A stretch of DNA of 64,000 bases from Dichetophora obliterata (lineage: Eukaryota > Arthropoda > Insecta > Diptera > Sciomyzidae), in contig OY986435.1 of NCBI GenBank assembly GCA_963920525.1, positions 260,224,962-260,288,961 on the forward strand, given 5' to 3'. The notes below the pieces were generated by a model. The model did not search any database. It had not been told where the DNA came from and saw only the letters and a list, made by a program, of their open reading frames with translations. Made by a program: the position numbers and the translations under genes. Shown one piece after another: positions 10,197 to 21,258 of this stretch (position 1 is its first letter; every line of letters begins with the position of its first letter).

Positions 10197-11639
10197 TTAT
10201 TATAGAAAAAAATATTTTTTTTAATTTAAAAAATTGTTGATCTTGTTCAAAATGGCGGTCAATGAGACGCTCTCAAGGAAAAGGGGCATGGGCTGTGTTG
10301 TAGATTTTGACTGTTCTATTTATCAGAAAAATAAAAACCTAGAATATTATTAATCACTATGAGTGCAGAGGCACTAGAAAGAAAAGATATGAAAAATTGA
10401 CAGAATGAAGCGCTTTTGAAAATTAAGTTCTTAAATAAGCTCGTTTTCTACCGGTTATTAGGTGTAAAATATACGATGTTTTTTCATTAAAACTTTGATT
10501 ATAGTTCCAGCGATAGCCACCGTTGTTATGAACATTTTTAAATTTCAGATGATTCGGCTAAATAGTTTTTGTTTTTTCTATAACACCATGCCGAAAAAAG
10601 TAGTTTCGAGATAAATGCGTATATAAAGAGAATGAATGTAGACGAAACACTGTGGCTTGACACCAACTAAAACGGCTGTAGAAGTGAAAATACTATGTTC
10701 AGTTGCTTTTTGACAAGACGTAATGTAAAGTAACGTAGAAATCTAAAATCCACGGATCTATACGTCCCGTCACGTTACGTTACGTTTATTAAAACCACTT
10801 GTATAAGAAAGCATTGTTTCAAACAATAAGTGAAAGAACGCACTGCTCAACTGACATTAGATCACTATACGTTACTTCTATTATAATTGGACATTAACGT
10901 CACAAAGACTATACTTTTGAAATATAAAAAAAATCAGTTTTATAAAAATTCTAAGCCTTAAACAATGCTATTTTGATAAATATAATTTGCGAATGACAAG
11001 GGATCCAAATATTTGCATAACAAGATTAGGACAACTATTGATGTAATATTTGCTAGAAATATCAATGACATTACATCTATATAATATACGTTTGATATTT
11101 TAGATATTAAAACCCAATAATTTCATTAACATTTACAAAAATAATTCAAAATAAATGTAAAATAATAATATTAGGTAATAAAATTAGTCAGTGTGAAATT
11201 ATTTTTTTAGTTAACATTAGGTATTTAAAATTTTTCAATTTAAAAATTGTTTTATCAAAAAAACCATTAAATTATGAAACTTATAAAACTGCGAAAAAGC
11301 TTCGCTTCTCTCGTGTGTCCAGCGACGCATCTGTTTTTTTTTGTATCGTAATGCGTCCTCTTTTGATTGCTTATATCTTTGGACAATACTTTCGATCGCT
11401 TCCACCTTTTACACTAAAAATAGCACTACTACAATGCTATCCAAAAATTAAAACAGGACAAAAAAGTTTAAACATTTCTTTGCTTCTTTAATTTTTAATA
11501 ACAAGAAAGACGTACGAACGTTACGTGCGTGACTATGGAAATGCCCATGTATAGAAATATGTGTGGGAGAAACAATTCTTCCGTGTTTCTGAACCGATTT
11601 TGATAATTTTTTTTAAAGAATTTAGAGTAGGGAGGAGGA
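10197..11639. other. No gene seen; AT-rich intronic DNA
   Basis: Contains no ORF of interest. Short motifs such as TTTCGAGATAAATGCG (10,602) resemble dispersed family B, and ACGTTACG words near 10,720-10,790 form small hairpins. No element ends are identifiable. Confidence 0.45.
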
Positions 11640-12100
11640 GTTCACTGAATATTTTTGTGACCTTTGACCTGAAATATTAGCGTTTAAGGAATATTTCTTA
11701 AGTAAAACCTAAACTATAAAAAAATGGAAGAACATGGTGTAAGAGGAAATTTTCGACATTAATGCAATGTAGAAAAAACATTTTTCGCTATCTCTTACGA
11801 ATACCCTACAATAAGCATTTCTGTGTGTAACATGTGTGAATATATATTGTGATGGTAAAATTTTTTATTAATAGTAAATTCTGAAATATTCCCTTGAAAA
11901 GCCCTGGTTGTGAAAAATAGCTGAACGAAAGTTTTTATGGGTAATGTTTTAACAGATATTTTTAAAAAAATTTAGACTATTTTTATATCAAAATTATTGC
12001 GATAATTTGAAACTTAAGATTTTCTTCGTACAGCACATTTTCTTAAAGCAAGGTCATGCCTCAGAACTAGAAAGAAACGATTGAAATTTCAGAAGATTGG
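11640..12100. repeat. Dispersed repeat family A, copy 2
   Basis: Collinear with 5,088-5,640 (see copy 1) and in the same orientation, with small indels. The best-kept block is CTACAATAAGCATTT to GTGAATATATATTGTGATGG. Confidence 0.6.
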
Positions 12101-12268
12101 TCGAATTTCGGCCACAGGCGATACTAGCGTATTTTATTTGTTAATAACACATAGCTTTCATCATAAAAACTGATATAATAAAAAACTGGATAAATAAAAA
12201 AACATTTAATTTATGTCTATCTGCCTAAAAAACTGGCAAAAAAGCTTTTTCTTCTAATATAGCAGCAG

Positions 12269-12314
12269 CGGTTTGGTGCAGTTTGGTGCGGTTTGCTGCG
12301 GTTTGGTGCTGCTG
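12269..12314 (+). repeat. 10-bp tandem repeat (GGTTTGGTGC-like), about 4.5 units
   Basis: Units read GGTTTGGTGC, AGTTTGGTGC, GGTTTGCTGC and GGTTTGGTGC, followed by TGCTG. Confidence 0.85.
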
Positions 12315-12639
12315 TAAATATATCGCTTTTTGGGACAAACCACTATTAATTTTTTAAGAATATTATTTCACAGTACCGAAGAAACAAACGAAAAATTGCT
12401 TTAAACCAAAAACTTTACTTTGAAAACATGCGGCAAGTTTGAAAAGATATTGGATAGAGTTTTGTGACTATGAAAAACAAAGCGAAAATTGACTTCTTCC
12501 TTTTAAATTCATTCCCAGATAATCATTTGCTCATTTTACTCACTGCTTGATATTTATTTTTTGAATATAAGCTTATACATTAAATTGCATTGCTTTAAAG
12601 ATGTGTAGATTTGCAATGCAAACAGTTTAATAAAAATTA

Positions 12640-12915
12640 AATCGGTCGATTAGTTTGTGTTCAGTAGTGTGGCCCGTTTTAAGAAAGCATGTTTCGAGAA
12701 AAACGCGTTTAAAGTTACTCTGGTTAGTTAAACTTACTGTGGCGCACCGGGTTGGAAGCGCAGTAGAATCTGTATTATAAGCGGGATTTTTTTGGAATTT
12801 TTTTTACATATTCTTGAATAATTTTACAGCAAAATTCAATTAAAAAAAAATTCGATTTTAAAAAATTGTTTGCCTTAAACCTCCCTTAAGCTACATAATA
12901 AAATGTAAAACATTT
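12640..12915. repeat. Dispersed repeat family B, copy 1
   Basis: Shares GTCGATTAGTTTGT, TTTCGAGAAAAACGCGTTTA, CGCACCGGG, AAAAAATTGTTTGC and AAACCTCCCTTAA, in this order, with 49,015-49,215. Shorter matches lie at 25,110 and, inverted, near 21,300. No terminal structure is seen and the class is unknown. Confidence 0.55.
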
Positions 12916-13004
12916 TTTGGGACACCGTTTTTATCTTTTATAGTGTTTAAGGTAATTTAAGGTTAGAAAAGAATTTTCCAAATTAAATTTTTTATTTTGA
13001 TGTT

Positions 13005-13710
13005 GATTTTCTATGATTTAAATAGAAATTCTAAATGTTTGATAGTTTAAAATCATTCTTGATTTTAAATACAATTTCTAGTTGCTTAATATTTTAAAAT
13101 CGTTTATTGAGCTTTAGTTCAGGTTAGAACAATTAATTGCTCTAACGAATTTTTTCCAAAGAAACAACAACATTTTTCAATATGAAAAGGAAAACATCAC
13201 TAGCTGATTTTATTGCAATTTCGGCCCTGCTACAGGCTTCATCAGAAATCTTTGTGATGGCACCGGTGGGAATCGAACCCGGGCCGTGACTGCCGTGCCC
13301 ATTTTAGCGCACTACACCACAGAGGCGATGAGATTTCAGTGTCAATTTCTCAGTTTTACTCCCTTTCATATTTCCTGTTGTTGTAATTATTTTGCTCTAC
13401 TTTAGTCTATGCTAACGCTATTATAATGGAGTTCAATAGTCTGATGGAATTCATCACTAACAAAGCATGGTTACTGAAGTTGTTTTTAGATTTGCTGATT
13501 TGTTTTGAAGTGATGTTTTGTTTTTCACATTGAAAAACGTTGTTGTTGTTGTTTCCTTGGAAAAAATTCGTTAAAGCAATTAATTGTTCTAACCTGACCT
13601 AAAGCTAAAGAAATGATTTTAAACTATCTAACAACTAGCATTTGTATTAAAAATTAAGAATGGTTTAAACTATTAAACATTTAGAAATTATATTTAAGTC
13701 ATAGAAAATC
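13005..13710. mobile_element. Foldback element with ~200-bp arms and a tRNA-like sequence in the loop
   Basis: The left arm (about 13,005-13,210) and right arm (about 13,500-13,710) are inverted copies, both running from GATTTTCTATGA inwards through CAGGTTAGAACAATTAATTG and AACGAATTTTTTCC. The best blocks match almost base for base. The loop of about 290 bp contains the tRNA-like sequence listed next. No ORF is present and no target duplication was found. Confidence 0.75.
13258..13326 (-). other. tRNA-like sequence inside the foldback loop
   Basis: On the minus strand it reads GCCTCTGTGGTGTAGTGCGC near the A-box position and GGGTTCGATTCCCACC as a near-perfect T arm/B box. The T stem pairs but the acceptor stem does not. 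It fits a tRNA-derived SINE head or captured tRNA fragment. Confidence 0.55.
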
Positions 13711-14720
13711 TACATAATAAATAACAAGGTCATATAGAAAACATTCAGTTTTTTATTTTTTTTTAAAGTTATACATTAAGCTGATTAACGCGTCTAATGG
13801 CAAATTAGAGAGGTTTGTTAGGATATTATTACACCACTGTTGAGAAGAACCTTTCTAAATCTATGCTAGTTGGAGAAATAGTTGTACGATAATCGTAAAC
13901 AATCATTAAGTTTTGACTGCGATTGCTTCTACCTTAAAACAAATGAATTTTCTAAGTCAGAATATCTGTCAATTTTTAAATAACTACTTAGCTGACTTCC
14001 CGATTCTTCTTAAACTTTGCAAAGTCTTTGCTCACACTCATCGTTCTTACAATCTTCAGATGCATGTTGTCCTTCTTCTCCGCAAAAAAAGCAGTTTCCC
14101 TTTTCAGCCTAAATTTTTCTACTTCTATATTCATATAAACTTAAATTGAAATGGTTGCATTTACACGATTATTTGTAATATAAATTTTTTATTTGCAAAT
14201 CCCGGGATCCCGAAAAGAAAATTTCGGGATTTTTAGAGGCTTTAACCGTCCGGGATCCCGGCATTGAGTTCCCTAACACATACGTTCTGATCAAAAAATA
14301 CCCTGAATTTGATTTCATTGATTGCCGTGGTGTCCCCACCAGAATTTCCCGCCATTCCAGAATTGTGGAGATAAACTTGGTGATTTTTCCATTTTTTTTC
14401 TTTTTTTAAGGATAAAAGAACCAAGGCGTGTGCCCTATACAAACAAGGTTTGGTCTTTGACCAGAAAGGAAAGTGATAGATTATTAAGAGGAATTGATTG
14501 AAACCATACGTGAATTATTTATTAGGCAAAACAAATGTGAAAGACAATTTTAACTGGTTTTAACCTAGGCTAGTGTTATGCCTTAACCTCGGCAAGCATT
14601 TCCAGCCCTTAGCTGTTCCGGGTTCTTCAATTCCACATTTTCCACAATTTAGTTGTAGAGTTTTTAGTTTTCCATAATTCTTAAATGTAGGAAAGTACAT
14701 AGTACATAGTCAAAGAAACC
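13711..14720. other. No gene seen; intronic DNA apart from the CGGGATCCCG cluster
   Basis: Weak ORFs on both strands here have no recognisable domain. The only structured part is 14,201-14,275. Confidence 0.4.
14201..14275. repeat. Cluster of CGGGATCCCG palindromes
   Basis: CCGGGATCCCG-type words occur at 14,202 and 14,251, with a third half-site (TTTCGGGATTTTT) between. The palindromic words can pair with each other. This could be a protein-binding cluster or the decayed end of an element. Confidence 0.5.
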
Positions 14721-14795
14721 ATGCCCGAGCCCGGATTCGAACCAGAGACTTCTGGATTGATAGTCTAGCACACTCTCCACTAGACTACAAAGGCC
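14721..14795 (-). other. tRNA-like sequence, well-kept A and B boxes
   Basis: On the minus strand it starts GGCCTTTGTAGTCTAGTGGA (A-box region) and later has CTGGTTCGAATCCGGG (B box and T arm). The anticodon stem pairs four of five bases around the loop CTATCAA, giving a nominal ATC anticodon. The acceptor stem is poor. It is the most tRNA-like of the four, but more likely a pseudogene or SINE head than an active tRNA. Confidence 0.5.
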
Positions 14796-15144
14796 ATAAA
14801 TATAATAAATATTTTTTGAATTTTTGCTTAAGTTTATCATATTTTTATAACCGCTATTCTAAGAATTGTTTTTAAAGTTGCAGATAAAGTAATGTCTTTT
14901 TCGATTGATTACGAAAGTTTGCCTATCTGAGAATATTTTTATAGATTATTGTTATAGTCTAACCCCAGGATTTAAAGAGGTTCAAAGCGTCTGCGATCCC
15001 GAAATCCTATACCACGGGATTGATTTCTCTAAAGCATACCTTAATTCCGAGTTTCATCCTAACAGTGTGAAACGGGCTTTACCTATAACGAATTTTGTCA
15101 AGTTCTGTTGTATTTTTGGGAATTTCTCAATCATGCCATTGTTA

Positions 15145-15480
15145 TGGCTTTGGTATATTGGTTAGAATGCGTTGCCTGGCCTGTATGCTAAGGAACCGCG
15201 GTGGCCTGGGTCCAAATTACATCTGAGACAGAATGCATTTCCCCATGAATTAAAATTTCTGTTCGACTGTCACCTCTTCAAACTACCATACAACTGTGTC
15301 TTGAGAGCATGAGTCGTGGGGATGAACCTCGTAGATACATAATTAATCTCATCTTACTTGAGTAAATGAAAGGTGTACTCTGGAGCCTGGAATAAAGTGC
15401 CCAATCCTAAGAAAAGGTGGGATTCTTTGTATAATAGTAACCATAAGCGTGCGATAGAAAGCGTTGCCGCTTTGGTTAAA
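15145..15480 (+). mobile_element. Candidate tRNA-derived SINE
   Basis: The head at 15,145-15,225 has GGCTTTGGTATATTGGTTAG, a good A-box/D-arm match, and a degenerate B box at GGGTCCAAATTAC. About 250 bp of non-AT-rich body follows, with CACCTCTTCAAACTACC and ATGAGTCGTGGGGATGAACC. A tRNA-like head joined to an unrelated body is the SINE layout. I see no clear poly(A) tail or target duplication, so length and family are uncertain. Confidence 0.4.
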
Positions 15481-18400
15481 TTCCACCAAATGTAGTTTTT
15501 TTTTCATGAAATTGGATTTTGGTACTTTGGTCGATTTTTATTTAACTTGGTAGATTTTTGTATATTTTTTTAATTTTATACACATTTAAAATTTTTTCCA
15601 AATAAAACTCTTAGACATTAAACAAAAGTGGAAATCATCATGTTTGGTTCACCCTGTTAAAATAATAAACATTTTGTGACCCTTCCCAGGTATTATATTT
15701 TTATTTTCCATGTGCCTGTCGTATTCAATAATAATGCAACCCTGTGATGTATCTAATTATGCAGTTGTAGACAGAGCGTAAAAATACGAGGTACAAAAAA
15801 CACGTCCAAGGGCTACTTTTATTTACGCGTGTTTTCGTATTTGCATTTGCATGCAAAACAACAACAAAGAAAAATACGCTTAAAATCGAGCAAATAACAG
15901 AACTGCGTATTCAAAATGTGAATAGCCCTACTGATAAAAAAAAATGTAGGTACAAGTTAGAGCATAACACAATTAATAATATAATGCTGGATAAAGAATT
16001 GGCCAAAAATAAAAAAAAAAATGATGTTCACAACGTTTGGCCTAATTCACAACAAAAATTCATTATTAAATTTTTTTTTTAATTTTATACTTAATTACAT
16101 TTTTTTCTTTATGTCAAAGTTTTTTATAGCTTTATTATGTTTTTCTAGTCAAATGAATTAATAGACTGTAATTTTTTATAGAAATAATTGTTATTTATAT
16201 TTAAGAATTTTAGATTTTTAAATGAAATTAATATGTATAAATTTTTGGGTTTCATAACAAAATATGTGTATTTTTATTTATGACTCTTTAACAGACATTT
16301 AACCCATTAAAGACTGCTCATAGATTCCGCCGTACAATTTTTTTTTTCAAAATTTGTCAGGAAGCTTGTGTAGGCCATAGAAGTTGCTTTGCAAAATTTC
16401 AGGTTTGTAACTGTCACCGTATTTGAGATCTGCATTGGGTATTTAAATACCCAATCGGTTAATCCGGGTTCTTGGTGTTAATAAAAATTTGCATGTATGG
16501 CAACATTCTTTTGTCATAATGAACACTTTATAAATAGAGGATACTAGAGGCAAACTGACCACGAATTTTTCCCTCGATCTTTCCATTTTCTAATTTTCTA
16601 CAAATAGTTAAATTTTTCCGTAATGTTTTAAAAAAAAGGTATTTTGATATCTCCTACCACTTTCGAGATATGGCCTGTTTTGTAAACACTGTTTTATGGG
16701 TATTTAAATTAAAATTCTGAAACGATTATTAAAGCTTTATTTTTCTTTGGTAAGTTCTTGTTCAATTTAGTAAATTTTTTCGATAAGATTGGTAGCTAAC
16801 TTTTTTTTGAGTAGCAACCCTGACTATAGAAGTACAATTATGCAATAAAAATGAAATGAGTTGCAAGAGGAGAGTTGGGAGGAGTACAGTGTACGATAAA
16901 AGTCTACATACAGCATACAATTTTTGGTTTCTACAAAACTTAAGAACATTAATAAAAAACAAAAGTAATAAATTTCATTAAATAAAATTATTAAATAGCA
17001 AAATTGCAACAGAAAATTTGATTTGTACCAGTGCAACAAGAAATTCACAATTAATTGAAAAACTTAAAGCTACAAAATGGTCTACATACCAGTAGCTCGG
17101 TTCTATAACTTTTCTCACCGTAGTTCTCACCAGATTTTCTCACTTTGACGTCATTGTGATGTCATTCTCACATGTACTGTCTCTGTAATAAAATGAGAAA
17201 AATCAGTGACTCATCTCGCTTGTTTCAAATCTACTCTCAAAGTGTTTCTGTAAACTAAAATATGAGACTTGAATCGATTGCAGTTCTCACTATTTTCTAA
17301 CTTGGTGAGAAAATTTTTTCATATTCAAATAAATTATTGAATACATAAACTGAATTATTTAATAAATCAAATTTATTCTATGATCATGGGTGTCCGCAGG
17401 GCGGTAAAAATTTTATATATATTTTCATATCAAATCAAATAAGCCGCAATTTTAAAAATTTTAAGAGAGAAGCAAAAAGCTTTCGAAATTGTAAGTTGAG
17501 CTTAAACTTAGGGCTTTGAGAACTTTGTGAATAAAAACGTCGTTTTTAAATGTATAAGTGTAAATTTTGCGAAACATGTATTTTGATAAGGTGTTCATAA
17601 TCAGTCAAAAAGTCGATTTTGAATTTTTTGTAATCTACGGCTTGTTATATTTCATATGAAGATATGTTTATTATGTATTTAATATATTTTGAAGAGAATA
17701 CAAAAATACATTTTTTAGGTTAATTTATAAATAAAGCTGAGCTAAATCATTCTTTTTAAATAAAATGTTGTACCCATTGCTGTAAGGCCGTGTTCATATT
17801 ACGCGTTTTTGTCGCGATTGCGACACCACTCTCACGTTTTTTTTCTCGCAGAAGCGGCTGAAATATACTGAATATTAAATTAATTGATGTAATGCAGGCA
17901 TTCTGGGTGGCCTTCTCAGATTATTTTAATGTCCAATTCAAGCAAAGTTTTGACGAATGAAACATCATTGCCTTTACTATATTAAGTTACATACATTGCA
18001 ATTACATAATTTTTCATAATTAATTTTAGTGCATTGCCAACAACAAAACGCCCAACATGAAACTCGATTCCTTAACAGTTGTTTTCATCAATGCGGAATC
18101 CTGTTAAGCTATTAAAATAATTGTTAAGCAAAAAGTCTTACCGTAAGAAAGAAAGAAAAAACAAAATACATTCCCACACAAGTTATAGTACATACAATTT
18201 ATGCCTATATTGGTTTTCAATGATCCTTTAACAATTATTGGCTTCACATTTAAGCTAAGCTGCTTTGGCTCGAGTCTTTTGTTGAAGTAACTTCGACTTG
18301 AAAATTGAAATCCTTAAAAAAATAAATGAAAAATGTTATTGATACGTGTTGTGAAACCAAAAAGGATATCCCAAGCAACTCAGCTGCAACAGAAGAGCAG

Positions 18401-18877
18401 CAAAACCGCAAACAAAATTTGCTAAGCCACAAGTTGAATAGACGATGCATGTGAGATCTGTTTGACTCGGAACGGATGCACATACAACAAGTAGGCATGG
18501 TTTCCACACCCAAAGGATAACAAGTAGTGGCAGGCGGTGAAGAAGAAAATGAGGGTTGGATGAAGGCAACCAAGGCAGCTCATTTTGTTGTTATGCTGGT
18601 ATTATTAACGCCAAATTAGATTAAAAAACGCGCCAGGGGTTCAGAAGACAGCGTGTGCAAGCGAGCTAGCATGAATTTGTAGAATGAGTGAGTACTCGGA
18701 TTAGCAGGGTTTGGCTTTTTTGTAGGCTTTATGCGGTGTTTGAAAGGATTTGCTGACTTAGAGCTTGGCTTTGACTTAGCTCTGACTTGACATGGCCTGA
18801 CCTGGCCAAGCTACTTGTAAATAACCATGTAGTGGCTTTTATTAATCCGTTTTTCTCTTTCTTTTCTTTTTTTGCAG
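15481..18877. other. Terminal part of the intron before hh exon 3; no gene seen
   Basis: Mostly AT-rich. A perfect 22-bp palindrome, half of it ATTGGGTATTT, lies at 16,434-16,455. At 17,100-17,320 TTCTCAC/GTGAGAA words are unusually frequent. At 17,786 GTAAGGCCGTGTTCATATTA resembles the start of a repeat also seen at 35,370. From 18,240 composition becomes mixed and repeat-free up to the pyrimidine tract and TTTTTTGCAG acceptor at 18,877, so splicing signals or enhancers may lie here. Confidence 0.45.
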
Positions 18878-19551
18878 ATTCTTCGCACATCTCACACGTC
18901 AGCGGCTGCTTCAGCAGCAATAGCACGGTGCTGACCTCTAGCGGCGTGCTCAAGACAATGGCTACACTACAAGTTGGTGATCAAGTGCTGACCATGACCG
19001 AAAATGGCGAAAGCCTGTTTAGCGAAGTGATCCTGTTTATGGATCGCCAGCTAGAGCTTATGCAGGAATTCGTTGAAATTCGCTCCGAAGACGGAGCGAC
19101 GCTTACACTAACTGCGGCACATTTGGTGATGATGTGGCATCCAACAGAAAAGCGCACCGAATATCGCTTTGCGGACAAGGTGCAAGAGGGTGACTACGTT
19201 TTTACTGCATTAGAGCTGTCCGCAACGTATCTGCAGCCTCAACGCGTGTTGGACCTACGAACAGTGCGACAAAGAGGCGTGGTGGCACCTCTAACCAAGC
19301 AGGGCACAATCGTCGTCAACTCCATGGCGGCGTCCTGTTACGCAATTGTTAATAGTCAGTCTCTGGCCCACTGGAGTCTGTTGCCTATGCGATTGTATTC
19401 AACACTTAAGGCGTGGCTACCGCCCACTGATGTTAAAGTGTCGCAAGCGACGCGTGGTAGTGCGACGAGGCAGAATGGCGTGCATTGGTATGCGCAGTCC
19501 TTGTATAAGCTCAAGGATTACGTGGTGCCACATAGTTGGCGATATCAGTGA
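18878..19551 (+). CDS. hh: hedgehog, terminal (third) coding exon: Hint autoprocessing domain
   Basis: Hedgehog is a secreted signalling protein made as a precursor whose C-terminal Hint domain cuts the chain and joins cholesterol to the N-terminal signal in the secretory pathway. This exon starts after a strong acceptor (pyrimidine tract, TTTTTTGCAG) in phase 1, the Asp codon being split, which matches the fly hh exon 3 junction before DSSxxSHV. The Gly-Cys-Phe cleavage site has its nucleophilic Cys at 18,907-18,909. Relative to that Cys the key residues keep Drosophila spacing: Asp +45 (19,042), Thr +68 and His +71 of TAAH (19,111, 19,120). The later Cys of ASCYA is at +143. The ASQSLAHW-like region and the C-terminal HWYAQSLYKLKDYVVPHSW follow. 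From the Cys to the TGA stop is 214 residues, the usual fly length. The signalling domain exons are outside the window. The ATG at 18,787 is intronic and is not the start. Confidence 0.96.
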
Positions 19552-20035
19552 CATTCCAGTGAAAGAGGTCCATAATGTGACAGTGAAAGGGTGCATGTAT
19601 GCGTGCGAGAGATGAGAGGGAAGAGAGGGAGAGAAAGAGAGAAAGTACGATAGACAGACAAACACACACGTGCGTGTGTATCCAAGAGCTTAAGTTTTTA
19701 TGCTGAACTTCAACACCCTGTATTATAGATATTTTTACTTTTGCAATTATTCTTATTTTCATTACTGTTAGTTGTATTAATTTATTTGTTATATATGTAT
19801 GTGCGGCTTCTAATTGTAATGACAACAGGAACAAATTGTTAAAGTTTACCAAATTTATAGAGGTAAAAGTTGAAAAAATCGTTGCCACTTGAATTCAATG
19901 TAAATTAGTAAAAAAATCAAAATTTGTTTTATATTTACAACATACAATTGTCAAATTTAACTAGTTTTTAAGTAGGAAATCAACTAAATTAAGCAAGAAA
20001 ACATATTAACTAATAAAATTAGGGCAAGCTTTGAA
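19552..20035 (+). other. hh: Probable hh 3' untranslated region with poly(A) signal
   Basis: No coding is seen after the hh stop. A purine-rich GA/GAGA microsatellite at about 19,604-19,650 is followed by a CA/TG stretch to 19,680. AATAAA at 20,012-20,017 is the first canonical poly(A) signal, giving a 3' UTR of roughly 480 nt. A later site cannot be excluded. Confidence 0.5.
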
Positions 20036-20205
20036 AAAAAAAACACAGAAATATTTCATTGAGTCGACAATTACAATTGAGTTAAGGAAGCAATCGTTTT
20101 GAGAATTAGAAAAAACACACCTGTTTTTAACACTTCTACACTTTTTGATCAACTTTATTTTGAATATAATTAAACTTCAATAAATTACTATAACAAATTT
20201 CGTAG

Positions 20206-20275
20206 TCATTTCGGCTTCGTACTGGAGCCGGTAGAGGGCGTCTTGTAAAAGTAGCCTTTGTACTTTGTGGACACC
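20206..20275 (-). CDS. Possible terminal exon of a gene convergent with hh
   Basis: On the minus strand a pyrimidine tract with TTCTTCTTTTACAG (AG at 20,277-20,276) is an excellent splice acceptor. The sequence after it reads, in one frame, VSTKYKGYFYKTPSTGSSTKPK and TGA (20,208-20,206). AATAAA on the minus strand (20,159-20,154) follows about 45 bp after the stop. Acceptor, short Lys/Ser/Thr-rich coding tail, stop and poly(A) signal together look like a last exon, tail to tail with hh. I do not recognise the protein and could not find the upstream exon. A second open frame through the same DNA runs past the poly(A) signal and is less likely. Confidence 0.35.
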
Positions 20276-21004
20276 CTGTAAAAGAAGAAGTCGAAAATAA
20301 AATTGGAATTTTTGTTTGTTTTATTAATATTTTTGTGTTTAGTGCATTGATTTGCCATATTAAATAAATAATGAGAAGAAAATAAAGAGTAAGATCCACT
20401 GTCTAGGAAAAAGTCCAATGACTAGAATCCAATTTTAATTTTGACTTTTTCTCTTGCAAGGTGTCCACCAGTAAAAGTGCACTATCAAGACATGGCTACA
20501 AAATTATTTTTTCTTCACTTATAGTATAAGCGAATAGTTTTATGGTATAGAAGAAGAGCAAAAAGTAGAATAGATTTTTTACAAAAATATACTAACCAAG
20601 TGTTTTTTTTTCAATTCTAAAATCGATTGCTTAAATAAAGTCATTCAGTTTTCTTGATAGCTGTTGCTATGTTGTTGTTTTAACTGGAAATAATTAAAGA
20701 TTATTTAAAATTTAATTATGATTTGTACTAGAAATAGTTACCAGAAGTGTTGCATTTCTACTTTGAGTTTTATTTTATTGAAAATGAAATGTTAATAAAA
20801 CTGGCCTACCAAAAACAAACAGTCACAGCAACAAACTGCACTTTGGCCACATTTTTGTCTTACGACAAATGCTTTAAGGGAATGTAGCAACAACAAATTT
20901 TCTAAAGATAATTTTTTTTTATAGAATATGTTAGAATGAACCTTTAAAGACATGATTTTAATAAAATAAAAAAGCAATTTCCAAAAAATATTTTTGTGAG
21001 CATA
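20276..21004. other. No gene seen; upstream of the possible terminal exon
   Basis: AT-rich. Any upstream exon of the minus-strand gene would lie here or further right, but I found none with convincing donor and coding character. Confidence 0.4.
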
Positions 21005-21258
21005 TATCTGTGGTCACAAGGAATAATGACTAAACTCAAAATATCGTAAAAAAGCGATATGGAATTTGCTTTATTGTTAATTTTTTGAAGTACGTAGATA
21101 TCCATTTTTTGGCCTAGAACTGATCATCACTTATGTATGCATATATATTTTTTTGTAACGATTCATATATTTAAAAAAATGGGTTGTAGTTCGTGCAGTT
21201 AAAATATCGTTTTTTACGATACTTTGAGCTTAGTCGTTATTCCTTGTGACCACAGATA
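21005..21258. repeat. Inverted repeat with ~55-bp arms
   Basis: Left arm 21,005-21,060 (TATCTGTGGTCACAAGGAAT onwards) and right arm 21,204-21,258 are inverted copies with a few mismatches, separated by about 140 bp. It looks like a short foldback or MITE. A related word (ATCGTATTAAGCTCAGTCG) recurs at 24,710. Confidence 0.75.

Noticed and set aside
14721..14795. Functional tRNA-Asp gene (anticodon ATC)
   Set aside because: A and B boxes are good, but the acceptor stem does not pair and the anticodon would be atypical for Asp; a SINE head or pseudogene fits better.
16303..16460. piggyBac-type MITE starting TTAACCCATTAAAGAC
   Set aside because: No matching inverted end followed by TTAA was found; only the 22-bp palindrome is supported.
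18787..18877. ATG at 18,787 as start of the hh Hint ORF
   Set aside because: It is in the intron. The acceptor at 18,877 and the fly hh exon structure show that the frame simply reads back into the intron.
18250..18953. Minus-strand ORFs just upstream of and overlapping the hh exon start
   Set aside because: They lie in the intron and on the strand opposite to hh, have no domain, and overlap the pyrimidine tract of the acceptor.
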